From Streptantibioticus silvisoli (GTDB lineage Bacteria; Actinomycetota; Actinomycetes; Streptomycetales; Streptomycetaceae), in assembly GCF_027947535.2 (NCBI RefSeq), contig NZ_JAAGKO020000022.1:1-64000 (forward strand): a stretch of 64,000 nt of DNA, given 5' to 3'. Of the stretch, positions 54,469-62,455 are shown piece after piece; the stretch's first letter is position 1, and every line of letters begins with the position of its first letter. The notes under the pieces are model-generated. The model made no database searches. It saw only the letters and a list, made by a program, of their open reading frames with translations, and was not told the origin of the DNA. A program made the translations under genes and the position numbers.

Positions 54469-55664
54469 CACGCCTCCTCGGCGTCGAGTTCGGCCCGCAG
54501 GCGGGCGGCCTGCTCGCGCAACTGGGTCGTACGGCTGGCGTACACGTGGTCGAAGAGCGACATCGGGTCGAGCACCGGGTCGGCGTTCATCCGGCGCCGC
54601 AGCTCGGCGGCCATCTCCTCGGCGCCGGCCTCGACGGCGCGCAGCTCCGCGTCGTCCACCAGGTCACGGTCGCGCAAGGCGTTCTCCAGCAGGACGAGCG
54701 GATCGTGCGCCCGCCACGGTTCGAGGTCGGCGGCGTCCCGGTACCGGGTGGCGTCGTCGGCGTTGGTGTGCGCGTCGATCCGGTACGTGAGCGCCTCGAC
54801 CAGGGTGGGGCCGCCGCCACCGCGGGCGCGTTCGACCGCCTCGGTGAGCACCTGGTGCACCGCGAGCGCGTCGTTGCCGTCCACCAGGCGGCCGGGCATG
54901 CCGTAGCCGACGGCCTTGTGGGCCAGCGAGGGCGCGGCGGTCTGCTTGTGGAGCGGCACCGAGATGGCGAAGCCGTTGTTCTGCACGAGGAAGACCACCG
55001 GGGCCTTCCAGACGGCGGCGAAGTTGAGCGCCTCGTGGAAGTCGCCCTCACTGGTACCGCCGTCGCCGACCAGGGCCAGCGCCACGGTGTCGTCGCCGCG
55101 CAGCCGGGCGGCGTGCGCCAGGCCGACCGCGTGCGGCAGCTGGGTGGCCAGCGGGGTGCTGAGCGGGGCGACCCGGGTGGCGGCCGGGTCGTAGCCGTTG
55201 TGCCAGTCGCCGCGCAGCAGCGTCAGCACCTCGACCGGGTCCACGCCGCGCGCCACGACCGCGAGGGTGTCGCGGTAGCTGGGGAAGAGCCAGTCGCGTT
55301 CGCCCAGGCAGCGGGCGGCGGCGACCTCGCAGGCCTCCTGGCCGGTGGTCGACGGGTAGACCGCCAGCCGGCCCTGCTGGGTCAGCGCGGTGGCCTGCCG
55401 GTTGAAGCGGCGGCCGCGGACCAGCGCTTCGTACAGCTCGCGCATCAGGACCGGATCGGCGTCGGCGGCGGCCGGGGTGCCCAGCACGCGGAACGGCTCC
55501 GGGTCGGGCAGCAGCGGCGCCGGGTCGGTCATGGGACGCCAGCCGGGCGGCGGGGTGTGTCCGGGGCCGGTGGTCTCCGGCCGCGCGGCGGCGGTCGTTC
55601 CGGGGCGCTTCCCGGACCGGGTGGCGGGCTTTCCCGAGCCGGAGGCCAGGGACGATCGGGCCAT
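54468..55664 (-). CDS. bkdF: Branched-chain 2-oxoacid dehydrogenase E1 alpha, second set
   Basis: 398 residues from ATG 55664, preceded by GAGGAGG. Thiamine diphosphate motif GDGGTSEGD ... VQNN; RLVDGNDALAVHQ and RIDAHTNADD mark the branched-chain type. The first ~45 residues are basic and disordered. It is the first gene of the operon and is divergent from the Lrp-type regulator; the 194-nt gap holds DnaA-like boxes and presumably BkdR sites. In S. avermitilis, bkdFGH is one of two such clusters and is needed for avermectin starters; the product range here is inferred. Confidence 0.94.
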   Translation of the reverse strand: MARSSLASGSGKPATRSGKRPGTTAAARPETTGPGHTPPPGWRPMTDPAPLLPDPEPFRVLGTPAAADADPVLMRELYEALVRGRRFNRQATALTQQGRLAVYPSTTGQEACEVAAARCLGERDWLFPSYRDTLAVVARGVDPVEVLTLLRGDWHNGYDPAATRVAPLSTPLATQLPHAVGLAHAARLRGDDTVALALVGDGGTSEGDFHEALNFAAVWKAPVVFLVQNNGFAISVPLHKQTAAPSLAHKAVGYGMPGRLVDGNDALAVHQVLTEAVERARGGGGPTLVEALTYRIDAHTNADDATRYRDAADLEPWRAHDPLVLLENALRDRDLVDDAELRAVEAGAEEMAAELRRRMNADPVLDPMSLFDHVYASRTTQLREQAARLRAELDAEEA

Positions 55665-55769
55665 TGCGCACCTCCTCGTGGGCGGTGTCCGCGCACCCGC
55701 CGTTCGCGAGTGCCTGCTGGTCGAGCGGCGGTCCCGCTCCCTACCGATTGTTCGGTCGCCGATGGCATT

Positions 55770-55813
55770 TTGACCACAGTCGCGATCAGCCTGTGGACAA
55801 ACGGTTCTCCACA
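55770..55813. promoter_or_regulatory. Cluster of DnaA-like boxes in the bkdF-bkdR promoter region
   Basis: A perfect TTGTCCACA (- strand) at 55792-55800 is flanked by TTGACCACA at 55770-55778 and TTCTCCACA at 55805-55813, each one mismatch from consensus. Starts are 22 and 13 bp apart. Confidence 0.6.
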
Positions 55814-55858
55814 GCCTGAGATGGAGGCAGTACGTCCATGGTAAGGAGGCCCCGGGGG

Positions 55859-56371
55859 ATGGCTACTGAACAGTTGGCCGACTCGGTCGCCGAGCCGCCG
55901 CGCGGGGGCGTGCCGCAAGAGCCGCCGCGCCCGCTCGACGCGATCGACCGGCACATCCTGCGACTGCTCCAGGAGGACGGCCGCGCGTCGGTCCGCTCGG
56001 TGGCCGAACGCGTCCACGTCAGCCGTGCGAACGCCTACGCACGCATCAACCGGCTCATCGAGGACGGCATAATCCGGGGCTTCACCGCCCGGGTCGACCA
56101 CGAGCGCTCCGGCCAGGGGGCGTCCGCGTACATCACGCTGAAAATCGTGCAGAACACCTGGCGTACGGTCCGCGAGCAGCTGCTCACCCTTCCGGGTGTC
56201 GCGCACATCGCGCTGGTCAGCGGCGACTTCGACGTCCTGCTGCTGGTCCACACCGCGGACAACCGCAGCCTGCGCGAACTGGTGCTGACCCGCATCCAGG
56301 CGATCCCGGAGGTACTCAGCAGCCGCACCCTGCTGGTCTTCGAGGAGACGGACCTCGTGGTGGACGGCTGA
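55859..56371 (+). CDS. bkdR: Lrp/AsnC-family regulator (BkdR-type)
   Basis: 170 residues from the ATG at 55859, which has AAGGAGG about 10 nt upstream; the ATG at 55838 lacks a site. The helix-turn-helix is in the first ~75 residues (LDAIDRHILRLLQEDGRAS, then SVAERVHVSRANAYARINRL), followed by a RAM ligand domain (VAHIALVSGDFDVLLLVH). Divergent from bkdFGH, exactly as BkdR in Streptomyces, where it controls branched-chain amino acid breakdown. It probably binds the shared 194-nt promoter region. Confidence 0.9.
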   Translation: MATEQLADSVAEPPRGGVPQEPPRPLDAIDRHILRLLQEDGRASVRSVAERVHVSRANAYARINRLIEDGIIRGFTARVDHERSGQGASAYITLKIVQNTWRTVREQLLTLPGVAHIALVSGDFDVLLLVHTADNRSLRELVLTRIQAIPEVLSSRTLLVFEETDLVVDG

Positions 56372-56914
56372 GGGGGCGGGGGGCGGTCGGGCGGACGGGC
56401 GGTCGGTGGGGTGGTGGGGGCGGCGGGGGCCTGCGGGGGCCGCGGTCGAGGTCTGCGGGGCTCGGGAGGGCGCGGTCGGCGGGGTCCGCGGCCGGCGGAG
56501 TCGGCGGTCGCGGTCGACGGTCCGCGGGGCTACGGGATCGGGGCTCAGGGCCCGGGGGCGCGCGGAGTGCCCGGAGTGCGCGGGCGTGCGCCCCGCGGCG
56601 CAAGGAGGCGCGGGAGGGCGCGGAAACGGGCCGAGGCATTAGCGTGCCTCCGCCGGCGCTGACGTGCCCCCACTGGCGCCGGTGTGCCCCCGCCGGGGCT
56701 GGCGTGCCCCCGATGACGTTGGTCTGCCTGAGGCGACCTTCCGCGTACCCCGGCCGACGTTCACGCCCCGGCGACCTTCCGCGTACCCCCGCCGACGTTC
56801 ACGCCCCGGCGGCGCGCAGGCGTGCGTCAGGCGTACGCGCCCCGGCCAAGGGCACCGTCGGCGTACGCGCCCGGCCGGGGCACCGTCGGGCGGTGCTCCC
56901 GGCCGGGGCGGGTG
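56372..56914. other. Gene-free gap with several tandem repeats
   Basis: No gene supported. The left part (56372-56640) is G-rich low complexity. The right part contains a near-perfect 38-bp tandem duplication (56733-56770 and 56771-56808, starting GCGACCTTCCGCGTACCC), a 30-bp duplication (56831-56860 and 56861-56889, starting GCGTACGCGCC), and looser repeats with GTGCCCCC (about 56642-56710). Confidence 0.75.
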
Positions 56915-57544
56915 TCAGGTTCGCAGGCCGTCGAACGCGATCCGCACGACGGTGTCGGCCACCTCGTCGCTGGACAGCGTGCCGCCGCCGGCCGGGCGGT
57001 ACCACTCCACCAGGGAGTTGACCATGCCGAACAGCAGCCGGGTCGCCAGCCGGACGTCGATGTCGGAGCGCAGGTCGCCCTCCGCGACGGCGGCCTTGAG
57101 CAGGTCGGCCATCCGCTGGTCGAACTCCCGGCGGCGTTCCATCGCCCACCGCTCGGTGCGGGTGTTGCCGCGCACCCGCAGCAGCAGCGTGACGTACGGC
57201 AGTTCGGCCATCAGCACCTCGACCGTGCGGCGCAGCACGTGCTCCAGCCGGTCGACCGCGCGGCCGTGGTCGGCGGCGGGCTCGTCCAGGACGCCGAACA
57301 GCCCGTCGAGCGCGCGGCCCACCGCCCGTTCCAGCAGCTCTTCCTTGCCACGCACGTGGTGGTAGATCGACGACTTGGAGATCCCCGCGGCGCGTGAGAG
57401 GTGCTCCATCGACGTGCCGTCGTAACCGCGGTCGATGAACACCTCGACCGCCACCGCGAGCAGGGACTCCGGGGTGTACGTGTCACGCCTGGGCGTACCG
57501 TCGGGAACGGCGTCGTGAGGAGCGTCCGGCTCGGCCATGGTCAT
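56915..57544 (-). CDS. TetR-family regulator of the paa-type module
   Basis: 209 residues from ATG 57544, which overlaps the stop of the upstream dehydrogenase gene (ATGA at 57541-57544). The helix-turn-helix (about 25-70) reads LLAVAVEVFIDRGYDGTS and ISKSSIYHHVRGKEELL, like PaaR-type TetR proteins. The ligand domain is ~140 residues. It is co-transcribed with the PaaH-like gene, so it likely represses its own operon and paaN through the palindrome at 59239-59254. Phenylacetyl-CoA would be the expected ligand. Confidence 0.87.
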   Translation of the reverse strand: MTMAEPDAPHDAVPDGTPRRDTYTPESLLAVAVEVFIDRGYDGTSMEHLSRAAGISKSSIYHHVRGKEELLERAVGRALDGLFGVLDEPAADHGRAVDRLEHVLRRTVEVLMAELPYVTLLLRVRGNTRTERWAMERRREFDQRMADLLKAAVAEGDLRSDIDVRLATRLLFGMVNSLVEWYRPAGGGTLSSDEVADTVVRIAFDGLRT

Positions 57545-59076
57545 GATGAGATCACACCGGCCGGCCCACGTCGCGGTCGCCGCCGGTTCAGCTCGGGGCA
57601 GGGCGCGTACCGGCCGGTGGGATACGCGGCGTGCAGCCGGTCCAGTACGCCGACGACCCACTCGGCGCCCAGCCGCTCGCCCCATTCCACCGGCCCCACC
57701 GGGTAGTTGACGCCCAGTCGCATCGCGGTGTCGACGTCCGCCGCGGAGGCCACGCCCCGGTCGACGGCGTCGGCGGCGAGGTCGGCCAGCATGGCGACGG
57801 TACGCGTGACGATCATGCCGGGGGTGTCCCGCACGACGCTGACCCGCTTGCCCAGCGACTGGAACAGCCCGACCGCCTCGGCGACCGCTTCCGGCGCCGC
57901 GGTGGGGGCCGGCGCCAGGGCGACGCGGGTGCAGGTGGCCCAGTCCAGCACCAGGTCGACCTGGACGGCGTCGCGGCCGTGCTCGGCGGCGAGTGACCCG
58001 TCGGCGAGGCGCAGGCCGGCGCCGCCCGGCAGCGTGAGGTCGGCCCACGACGCGCCGGTGCCGGTCTCCACCGTGATCCCGGCGGCCTCGGCCAGCGGCG
58101 CCAGGGCGGCGGCCAGCGGTGATCCGTGCGTGATGGTGACGGATTTCGGCGCGGCGGTGTCCGGCGCGGTGTGCGGCTGCGGCGGTGTCGCACCGTCGCC
58201 GTACCGGTACCAGCCGCGCCCCGACTTGCGGCCGTGCAGGCCGGACTCCACCAGGCGCCGCTGGGCCAGCGACGGGGTGAACTTCGGGTCGTGGAAGAAC
58301 GCCTCCCACACCGAACGGGTGACGGCCTCGTTGACGTCCTGGCCGATGAGGTCGGTGAGTTCGAACGGGCCCATGCGGAAGCCGCCGGCCTCGCGCAGCA
58401 CGGCGTCGATCGTGGCCGGGTCGGCGGCGCGTTCCTCCAGCAGGCGGAAGCCCTCGGCGTAGAACGGGCGGGCGACGCGGTTGACGACGAAGCCGGGGGT
58501 GTCCGTGCAGCGCACCGGGGTCTTGCCCCAGGCCGCGGCGGTGGCGAACGCGAAGTCGGCGACCGCCGGGTCGGTGGCGAACCCGGAGACCACCTCGACC
58601 AGCGGCAGCAGCGGCGCGGGGTTGAAGAAGTGCAGGCCGACCAGGCGTTCCGGGCGGCGCAGGGCGCCGGCGACGGCGGTGACCGACAGCGACGAGGTGT
58701 TGGTAGCCAGCACGCAGTCGTCGGCCACGACGGCCTCCAGGCCGGCGAAGAGCGCCCGCTTGACGTCCAGCAGTTCCGCGACGGCCTCGACGACCAGGAC
58801 GGCCGGGGCCAGCGCGGACAGGTCGTCCACCGCGTGTACCGCCGCACGCGCCGCGTCACGGGCCGCCGCGGTCATCCGGCCCTTGTCGACCAGGCGGTCC
58901 AGCCGGGCGCCGATCACGCCGACGGCCTCGGCGGCCCGGCCGGGCACGGCGTCGTGCAGCAGTACCGGATGCCCCGCGACCAGGGCGACCTGCGCGATCC
59001 CCTGACCCATGGTGCCGGTACCGATGACCGCCACGGTGGCGGTGGCCGCGGCGCCGGCCGCGTGTGGTGCGTTCAT
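57541..59076 (-). CDS. paaH: 3-hydroxyacyl-CoA dehydrogenase (PaaH/PaaC-type, duplicated C-domain)
   Basis: 511 residues. NAD-binding VAVIGTGTMGQGIAQ (about 14-28), VEAVAELLDVKRALF, the catalytic motif LVGLHFFNPAPLLPLVEVV (His-Glu), and FVVNRVARPFYAEGFRL in the first C-domain; a second C-domain follows (GMIVTRTVAMLADLAADA). This two-C-domain form is typical of PaaH of phenylacetate breakdown, oxidising 3-hydroxyadipyl-CoA. GGGGAG precedes the ATG at 59076. The enzyme could also serve general beta-oxidation. Confidence 0.88.
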   Translation of the reverse strand: MNAPHAAGAAATATVAVIGTGTMGQGIAQVALVAGHPVLLHDAVPGRAAEAVGVIGARLDRLVDKGRMTAAARDAARAAVHAVDDLSALAPAVLVVEAVAELLDVKRALFAGLEAVVADDCVLATNTSSLSVTAVAGALRRPERLVGLHFFNPAPLLPLVEVVSGFATDPAVADFAFATAAAWGKTPVRCTDTPGFVVNRVARPFYAEGFRLLEERAADPATIDAVLREAGGFRMGPFELTDLIGQDVNEAVTRSVWEAFFHDPKFTPSLAQRRLVESGLHGRKSGRGWYRYGDGATPPQPHTAPDTAAPKSVTITHGSPLAAALAPLAEAAGITVETGTGASWADLTLPGGAGLRLADGSLAAEHGRDAVQVDLVLDWATCTRVALAPAPTAAPEAVAEAVGLFQSLGKRVSVVRDTPGMIVTRTVAMLADLAADAVDRGVASAADVDTAMRLGVNYPVGPVEWGERLGAEWVVGVLDRLHAAYPTGRYAPCPELNRRRPRRGPAGVISS

Positions 59077-59182
59077 CGTTGCACTCCCCGAATCGCGTCC
59101 ATGTCACTCCGTGTCACTGCGTCGGCCGGTCAGCGGCGGGGCGTCCGGCGCACCGGGGCGGCACACCGGCCGGCACGCCGCG

Positions 59183-59215
59183 TTGTCCACAGGAGGGTGC
59201 CCCGAGTTGTCCACA
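59183..59215 (+). promoter_or_regulatory. Two tandem DnaA boxes upstream of paaN
   Basis: Perfect TTGTCCACA at 59183-59191 and again at 59207-59215, same orientation, 24 bp apart, each followed by GG. They lie in the 262-nt divergent promoter region of the paaH- and paaN-type genes. Confidence 0.65.
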
Positions 59216-59238
59216 GGCGTGAAGGCACCCCTTGCCCC

Positions 59239-59254
59239 GACCGACCATTCGGTC
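59239..59254. promoter_or_regulatory. Perfect palindromic TetR/PaaR-type operator
   Basis: GACCGA-CCAT-TCGGTC, 6-bp arms with a 4-bp centre. TTGCCC (59232-59237) and GACTAT (59257-59262) on either side may be the paaN -35 and -10, so a bound repressor would block transcription. Confidence 0.68.
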
Positions 59255-59338
59255 AAGACTATGGGCGAGACACCGCGGCGCGACACCCCGTTCGCGTCGC
59301 GACCACCGCCCGTACCCACTCACCGAGGAGTGGCCCGC

Positions 59339-61045
59339 ATGACCGCTGAGCCTTCCGCCGCGCCGCTGATCGAGCGGCACCGAGCCACGCTGGACAAGGC
59401 ACTCCAGGCCATCCGTACCCGTGAATACTGGTCGCCGCACCCCGAGCACCCCAAGGCGTACGGCGACGGTTCCGGACTGGGGCCGGCCGAGGGGAAGGCC
59501 GCCTTCGAGGCCGTCCTGGGCCGCCGCTTCGAGCTGGGCCCGGACGGCGCCGAGCAGCCCGGTACCGACGACTGGACCGGCGGCGAGCGCTCCCCCTACG
59601 GCATCGACCTGGGCGTCAGCTACCCGCACCCCGACATCGACGTGCTGCTGCCCGCGATGCGCGCCGCGATGCCGTCGTGGCGCGACGCCGGCCCCGAGGC
59701 GCGCGCGGCGGTCTGCCTGGAGATCCTCGCCCGGATCAACGCCCGCAGCCACGAGTACGCCCACCTGGTCATGCACACCACCGGCCAGGCGTTCGCGATG
59801 TCCTTCCAGGCCGGCGGCCCGCACGCGCAGGACCGCGGCCTGGAGGCGGTGGCCTACGCGTACGAGGAGCAGACCCGGGTGCCGGGCACCGCGTCCTGGG
59901 TCAAGCCGCAGGGCAAGCGTGATCCGCTGCGGCTGACCACCACGTTCAAGGCCGTGCCGCGCGGCATCGCCCTGCTCGTGGGCTGCAACACCTTCCCGAC
60001 GTGGAACGGCTTCCCCGGCCTGTTCGCCTCGCTCGCCACCGGCAACGCGGTACTGGTCAAGCCGCACCCGCGCGCGGTGCTGCCGCTGGCGCTGACCGTG
60101 CGCATCGCCCGCGAGACGCTGGCCGAGGCGGGCTTCGCCCCCGACCTGGTGTGCCTGGCCGCCGAGCGCCCCGGCGAGGGCCTGGCCAAGATGCTGGCGG
60201 TGCGGCCGGAGATCCGCATCGTGGACTACACCGGCTCCACCGCGTTCGGCGACTGGCTGGAGACCAACGCACGGCAGGCCCAGGTCTTCACCGAGAAGGC
60301 CGGCGTCAACACGGTGGTCATCGACTCCACCGGCGACTACCGGGGCATGCTGGCCAACCTGGCCTTCGCCCTGTCGCTGTACAGCGGCCAGATGTGCACC
60401 ACCCCGCAGAACCTGCTGATCCCCCGCACCGGCATCGACACCGACGCCGGCCACAAGAGCTACGACGAGGTCACCACCGACCTCGCGGCGGCCGTCGAGG
60501 GCCTGCTCGGCGACGACGCGCGGGCCAACGCCCTGCTCGGCGCGCTGGTCAACCCGCAGGTACGCGAGCGCCTCGACGGCGCGGCGGCGCTCGGCAAGGT
60601 CGTACTGGCCTCCCGGGAGGTGCGCCACCCCGACTTCCCCGACGCCGTGGTCCGCACCCCCGTCATGGTCGCGCTCGACGGTTCCGCGCCGGACAGCGAG
60701 GCGGCGTACCTGTCGGAGTGCTTCGGCCCGGTGTCGTTCGCGGTCGCCGTCGACTCCACCGACGCCGCGCTCGACCTGCTGCGCCGCACGGTCCGCGAGC
60801 AGGGCGCGATGACGGTCGGCGGGTACACCACCTCCGCCGCCGTCGAACGCGCCCTGGAGGAGGTCTGCGAGGAGGAGTGCGCGCAGCTGTCGCTGAACCT
60901 CACCGGCGGCGTCTACGTCAACCAGACCGCCGCTTTCGGCGACTTCCACGGCTCCGGCGGCAACCCGGCGGCCAACGCCGCCCTGTGCGACGGCGCCTTC
61001 GTGGCGAACCGCTTCCGCACGGTGGAGGTGCGCCGCCCGGCGTGA
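59339..61045 (+). CDS. paaN: Phenylacetic acid degradation protein PaaN (aldehyde dehydrogenase family)
   Basis: 568 residues from ATG 59339 (GAGGAG upstream); longer in-frame starts run through the promoter region and were rejected. The protein is an aldehyde dehydrogenase-fold enzyme of the PaaN type: GIALLVGCNTFPTWNGFPG, VDYTGSTAFGDWLE, and the nucleophile Cys353 in SGQMCTTPQN. It lacks the hydratase (MaoC) domain of PaaZ, so ring-cleavage hydrolysis would need another protein. Other paa ring-oxygenase genes are not in the window. Divergent from paaH-tetR, with a shared operator. Confidence 0.88.
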   Translation: MTAEPSAAPLIERHRATLDKALQAIRTREYWSPHPEHPKAYGDGSGLGPAEGKAAFEAVLGRRFELGPDGAEQPGTDDWTGGERSPYGIDLGVSYPHPDIDVLLPAMRAAMPSWRDAGPEARAAVCLEILARINARSHEYAHLVMHTTGQAFAMSFQAGGPHAQDRGLEAVAYAYEEQTRVPGTASWVKPQGKRDPLRLTTTFKAVPRGIALLVGCNTFPTWNGFPGLFASLATGNAVLVKPHPRAVLPLALTVRIARETLAEAGFAPDLVCLAAERPGEGLAKMLAVRPEIRIVDYTGSTAFGDWLETNARQAQVFTEKAGVNTVVIDSTGDYRGMLANLAFALSLYSGQMCTTPQNLLIPRTGIDTDAGHKSYDEVTTDLAAAVEGLLGDDARANALLGALVNPQVRERLDGAAALGKVVLASREVRHPDFPDAVVRTPVMVALDGSAPDSEAAYLSECFGPVSFAVAVDSTDAALDLLRRTVREQGAMTVGGYTTSAAVERALEEVCEEECAQLSLNLTGGVYVNQTAAFGDFHGSGGNPAANAALCDGAFVANRFRTVEVRRPA

Positions 61046-61081
61046 CGCCCCGCTCGACGGGCCGCGCGCCCCGCTGACGGC

Positions 61082-61159
61082 ACGGGGGCTCCCGGGGTGG
61101 TGAGCCCCCGTCCGGCCGGAAGGCGCCCGAAGGCGGCAGGACCGCCGGCGGGCGCCTTC
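61082..61159. terminator. Two hairpins between convergent paaN and VOC genes
   Basis: First hairpin: ACGGGGGCTC, 10-nt loop, exact complement (61082-61111). Second: GAAGGCGCCCG (61119-61129) pairs with 61149-61159, with an inner GGCGG/CCGCC stem. Together they form a probable bidirectional terminator. Confidence 0.72.
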
Positions 61160-61277
61160 GGGCTCTTCCCCCCTCGCGGGGGAACGGGGTGCACGGCCTC
61201 CGCGCCGGGATGCCCCGCCCCGGCGCCATCGGGCACCTGGCCTCCGCGAGGAATCCGCGCTCAGGGCCGCGGGCGGA

Positions 61278-62060
61278 TCACGCGGTGCCCGGTGCGCGGA
61301 CGGCGATGATCGCGAAGTCGGCACCCTGGGAGTCCTTGACCAGCGCCATCCGGCCGGCCTCCATGTCGAACGGCGGATGGACGACCTCGCCCCCGCACTC
61401 GGTCAGCTCGGCGACGGCGCGGTCGGCGTCCTCGACGGAGAAGTAGACCAGCCAGTGCGAGGACGTGTTGGGGCGGTCGGTCTCCTGGAGTCCGCCGACC
61501 GTGCGGCCGCCCGCCTGGAGCGAGAAGTAGTCCTTAGCACCCTCCATCGGCGCGGTCTCGAGGCCCAGGGCAGCCGCGTAGAAGGCGGAGGCGGCGTCCT
61601 TGTCGGTGGTGTTCAGCTCGTTCCACACCAGCGTGCCGTTCTCGTTGGCCAGGCCGACGCCGTGGAACTCCTTGGGCTGCCAGACCCCGAAGACCGCACC
61701 GGTGGGGTCGGCGGCGATCAGCATGCGGCCGAGGGACATCACGTCCATCGCCGGTACGAGGACGGCGCCGCCGGCCTGGCCGATGGCGCGTTCGGTGGCG
61801 TCGGCGTCGTCGGACGCGAAGTACGTGGTCCACATCGTGGGCGGTGCCGGCTCGTCGCCCATGGCCTTCGCGGACATGACACCGGCCACCGGCTTGCCCT
61901 GCATCATGCAGACCGAGTACCCGCCGGTCTCCGGCGGTCCTATCTCGCCCGACCACCCCAGGAAGCGCGCGTAGAAGTCCAGAGCGCCCTGCTGGTCGGG
62001 CACGACGAGGTCGATCCAGCAGGGGGTGCCGGGCTGGTACGGGGTCTTCATCTCAGGCAT
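61278..62060 (-). CDS. VOC-superfamily protein with two glyoxalase-like domains (Cfp30B-like)
   Basis: 260 residues with two tandem vicinal-oxygen-chelate modules (about 10-120 and 135-255). Start ATG 62060 with GGAGG upstream. Strand patterns CWIDLVVPDQQGALDFYARFLGW and VWNELNTTDKDAASAFYAAALGLE mark each half. The family includes the mycobacterial 27-kDa antigen Cfp30B; typical metal-binding His residues are sparse, so enzymatic activity is uncertain. Single gene. Confidence 0.84.
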   Translation of the reverse strand: MPEMKTPYQPGTPCWIDLVVPDQQGALDFYARFLGWSGEIGPPETGGYSVCMMQGKPVAGVMSAKAMGDEPAPPTMWTTYFASDDADATERAIGQAGGAVLVPAMDVMSLGRMLIAADPTGAVFGVWQPKEFHGVGLANENGTLVWNELNTTDKDAASAFYAAALGLETAPMEGAKDYFSLQAGGRTVGGLQETDRPNTSSHWLVYFSVEDADRAVAELTECGGEVVHPPFDMEAGRMALVKDSQGADFAIIAVRAPGTA

Positions 62061-62455
62061 GCGTACCTCCAGGGGTGGGTTCTGGCCTATCGGCTACTTG
62101 CCCGAAATGCCATCTATTACCCCTTATACGGATGATGATCTGACGAAATCACCACTCCCCACCGGTACGTCCGCTTCACCGCTCCCCGCCGGCACGCCCG
62201 CCGCGCCCGCCGCGCCGCCCGGTACACGCACCGCTCCGGTACGCACGCGCCCCGCCGCCCAGTACACGCGTCCCCGTCGTTACGTACACATATCGATCCA
62301 TCCGGTACCTGTCCCGCCGGTATGCCCGCGTCCCGTCGTGACGTACACGCACCGATCCGTCCCGTACACGCACCCCTTCGTTACGTACACGGCCCGCCGC
62401 CCCCGCACGGGCGCCCCGTCGTTACGCACGCGCACCCCCGCCCCAAACACGCCCC
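62061..62455. other. Gene-free gap with GTACACG-type repeats
   Basis: No gene. Next to the VOC gene is an AT-richer block (about 62095-62150) that should contain its promoter. From about 62217 to 62440 words such as GTACACGCACC, CGTCGTTACGTACAC and CGTACAC recur irregularly (at least eight times). Confidence 0.65.
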
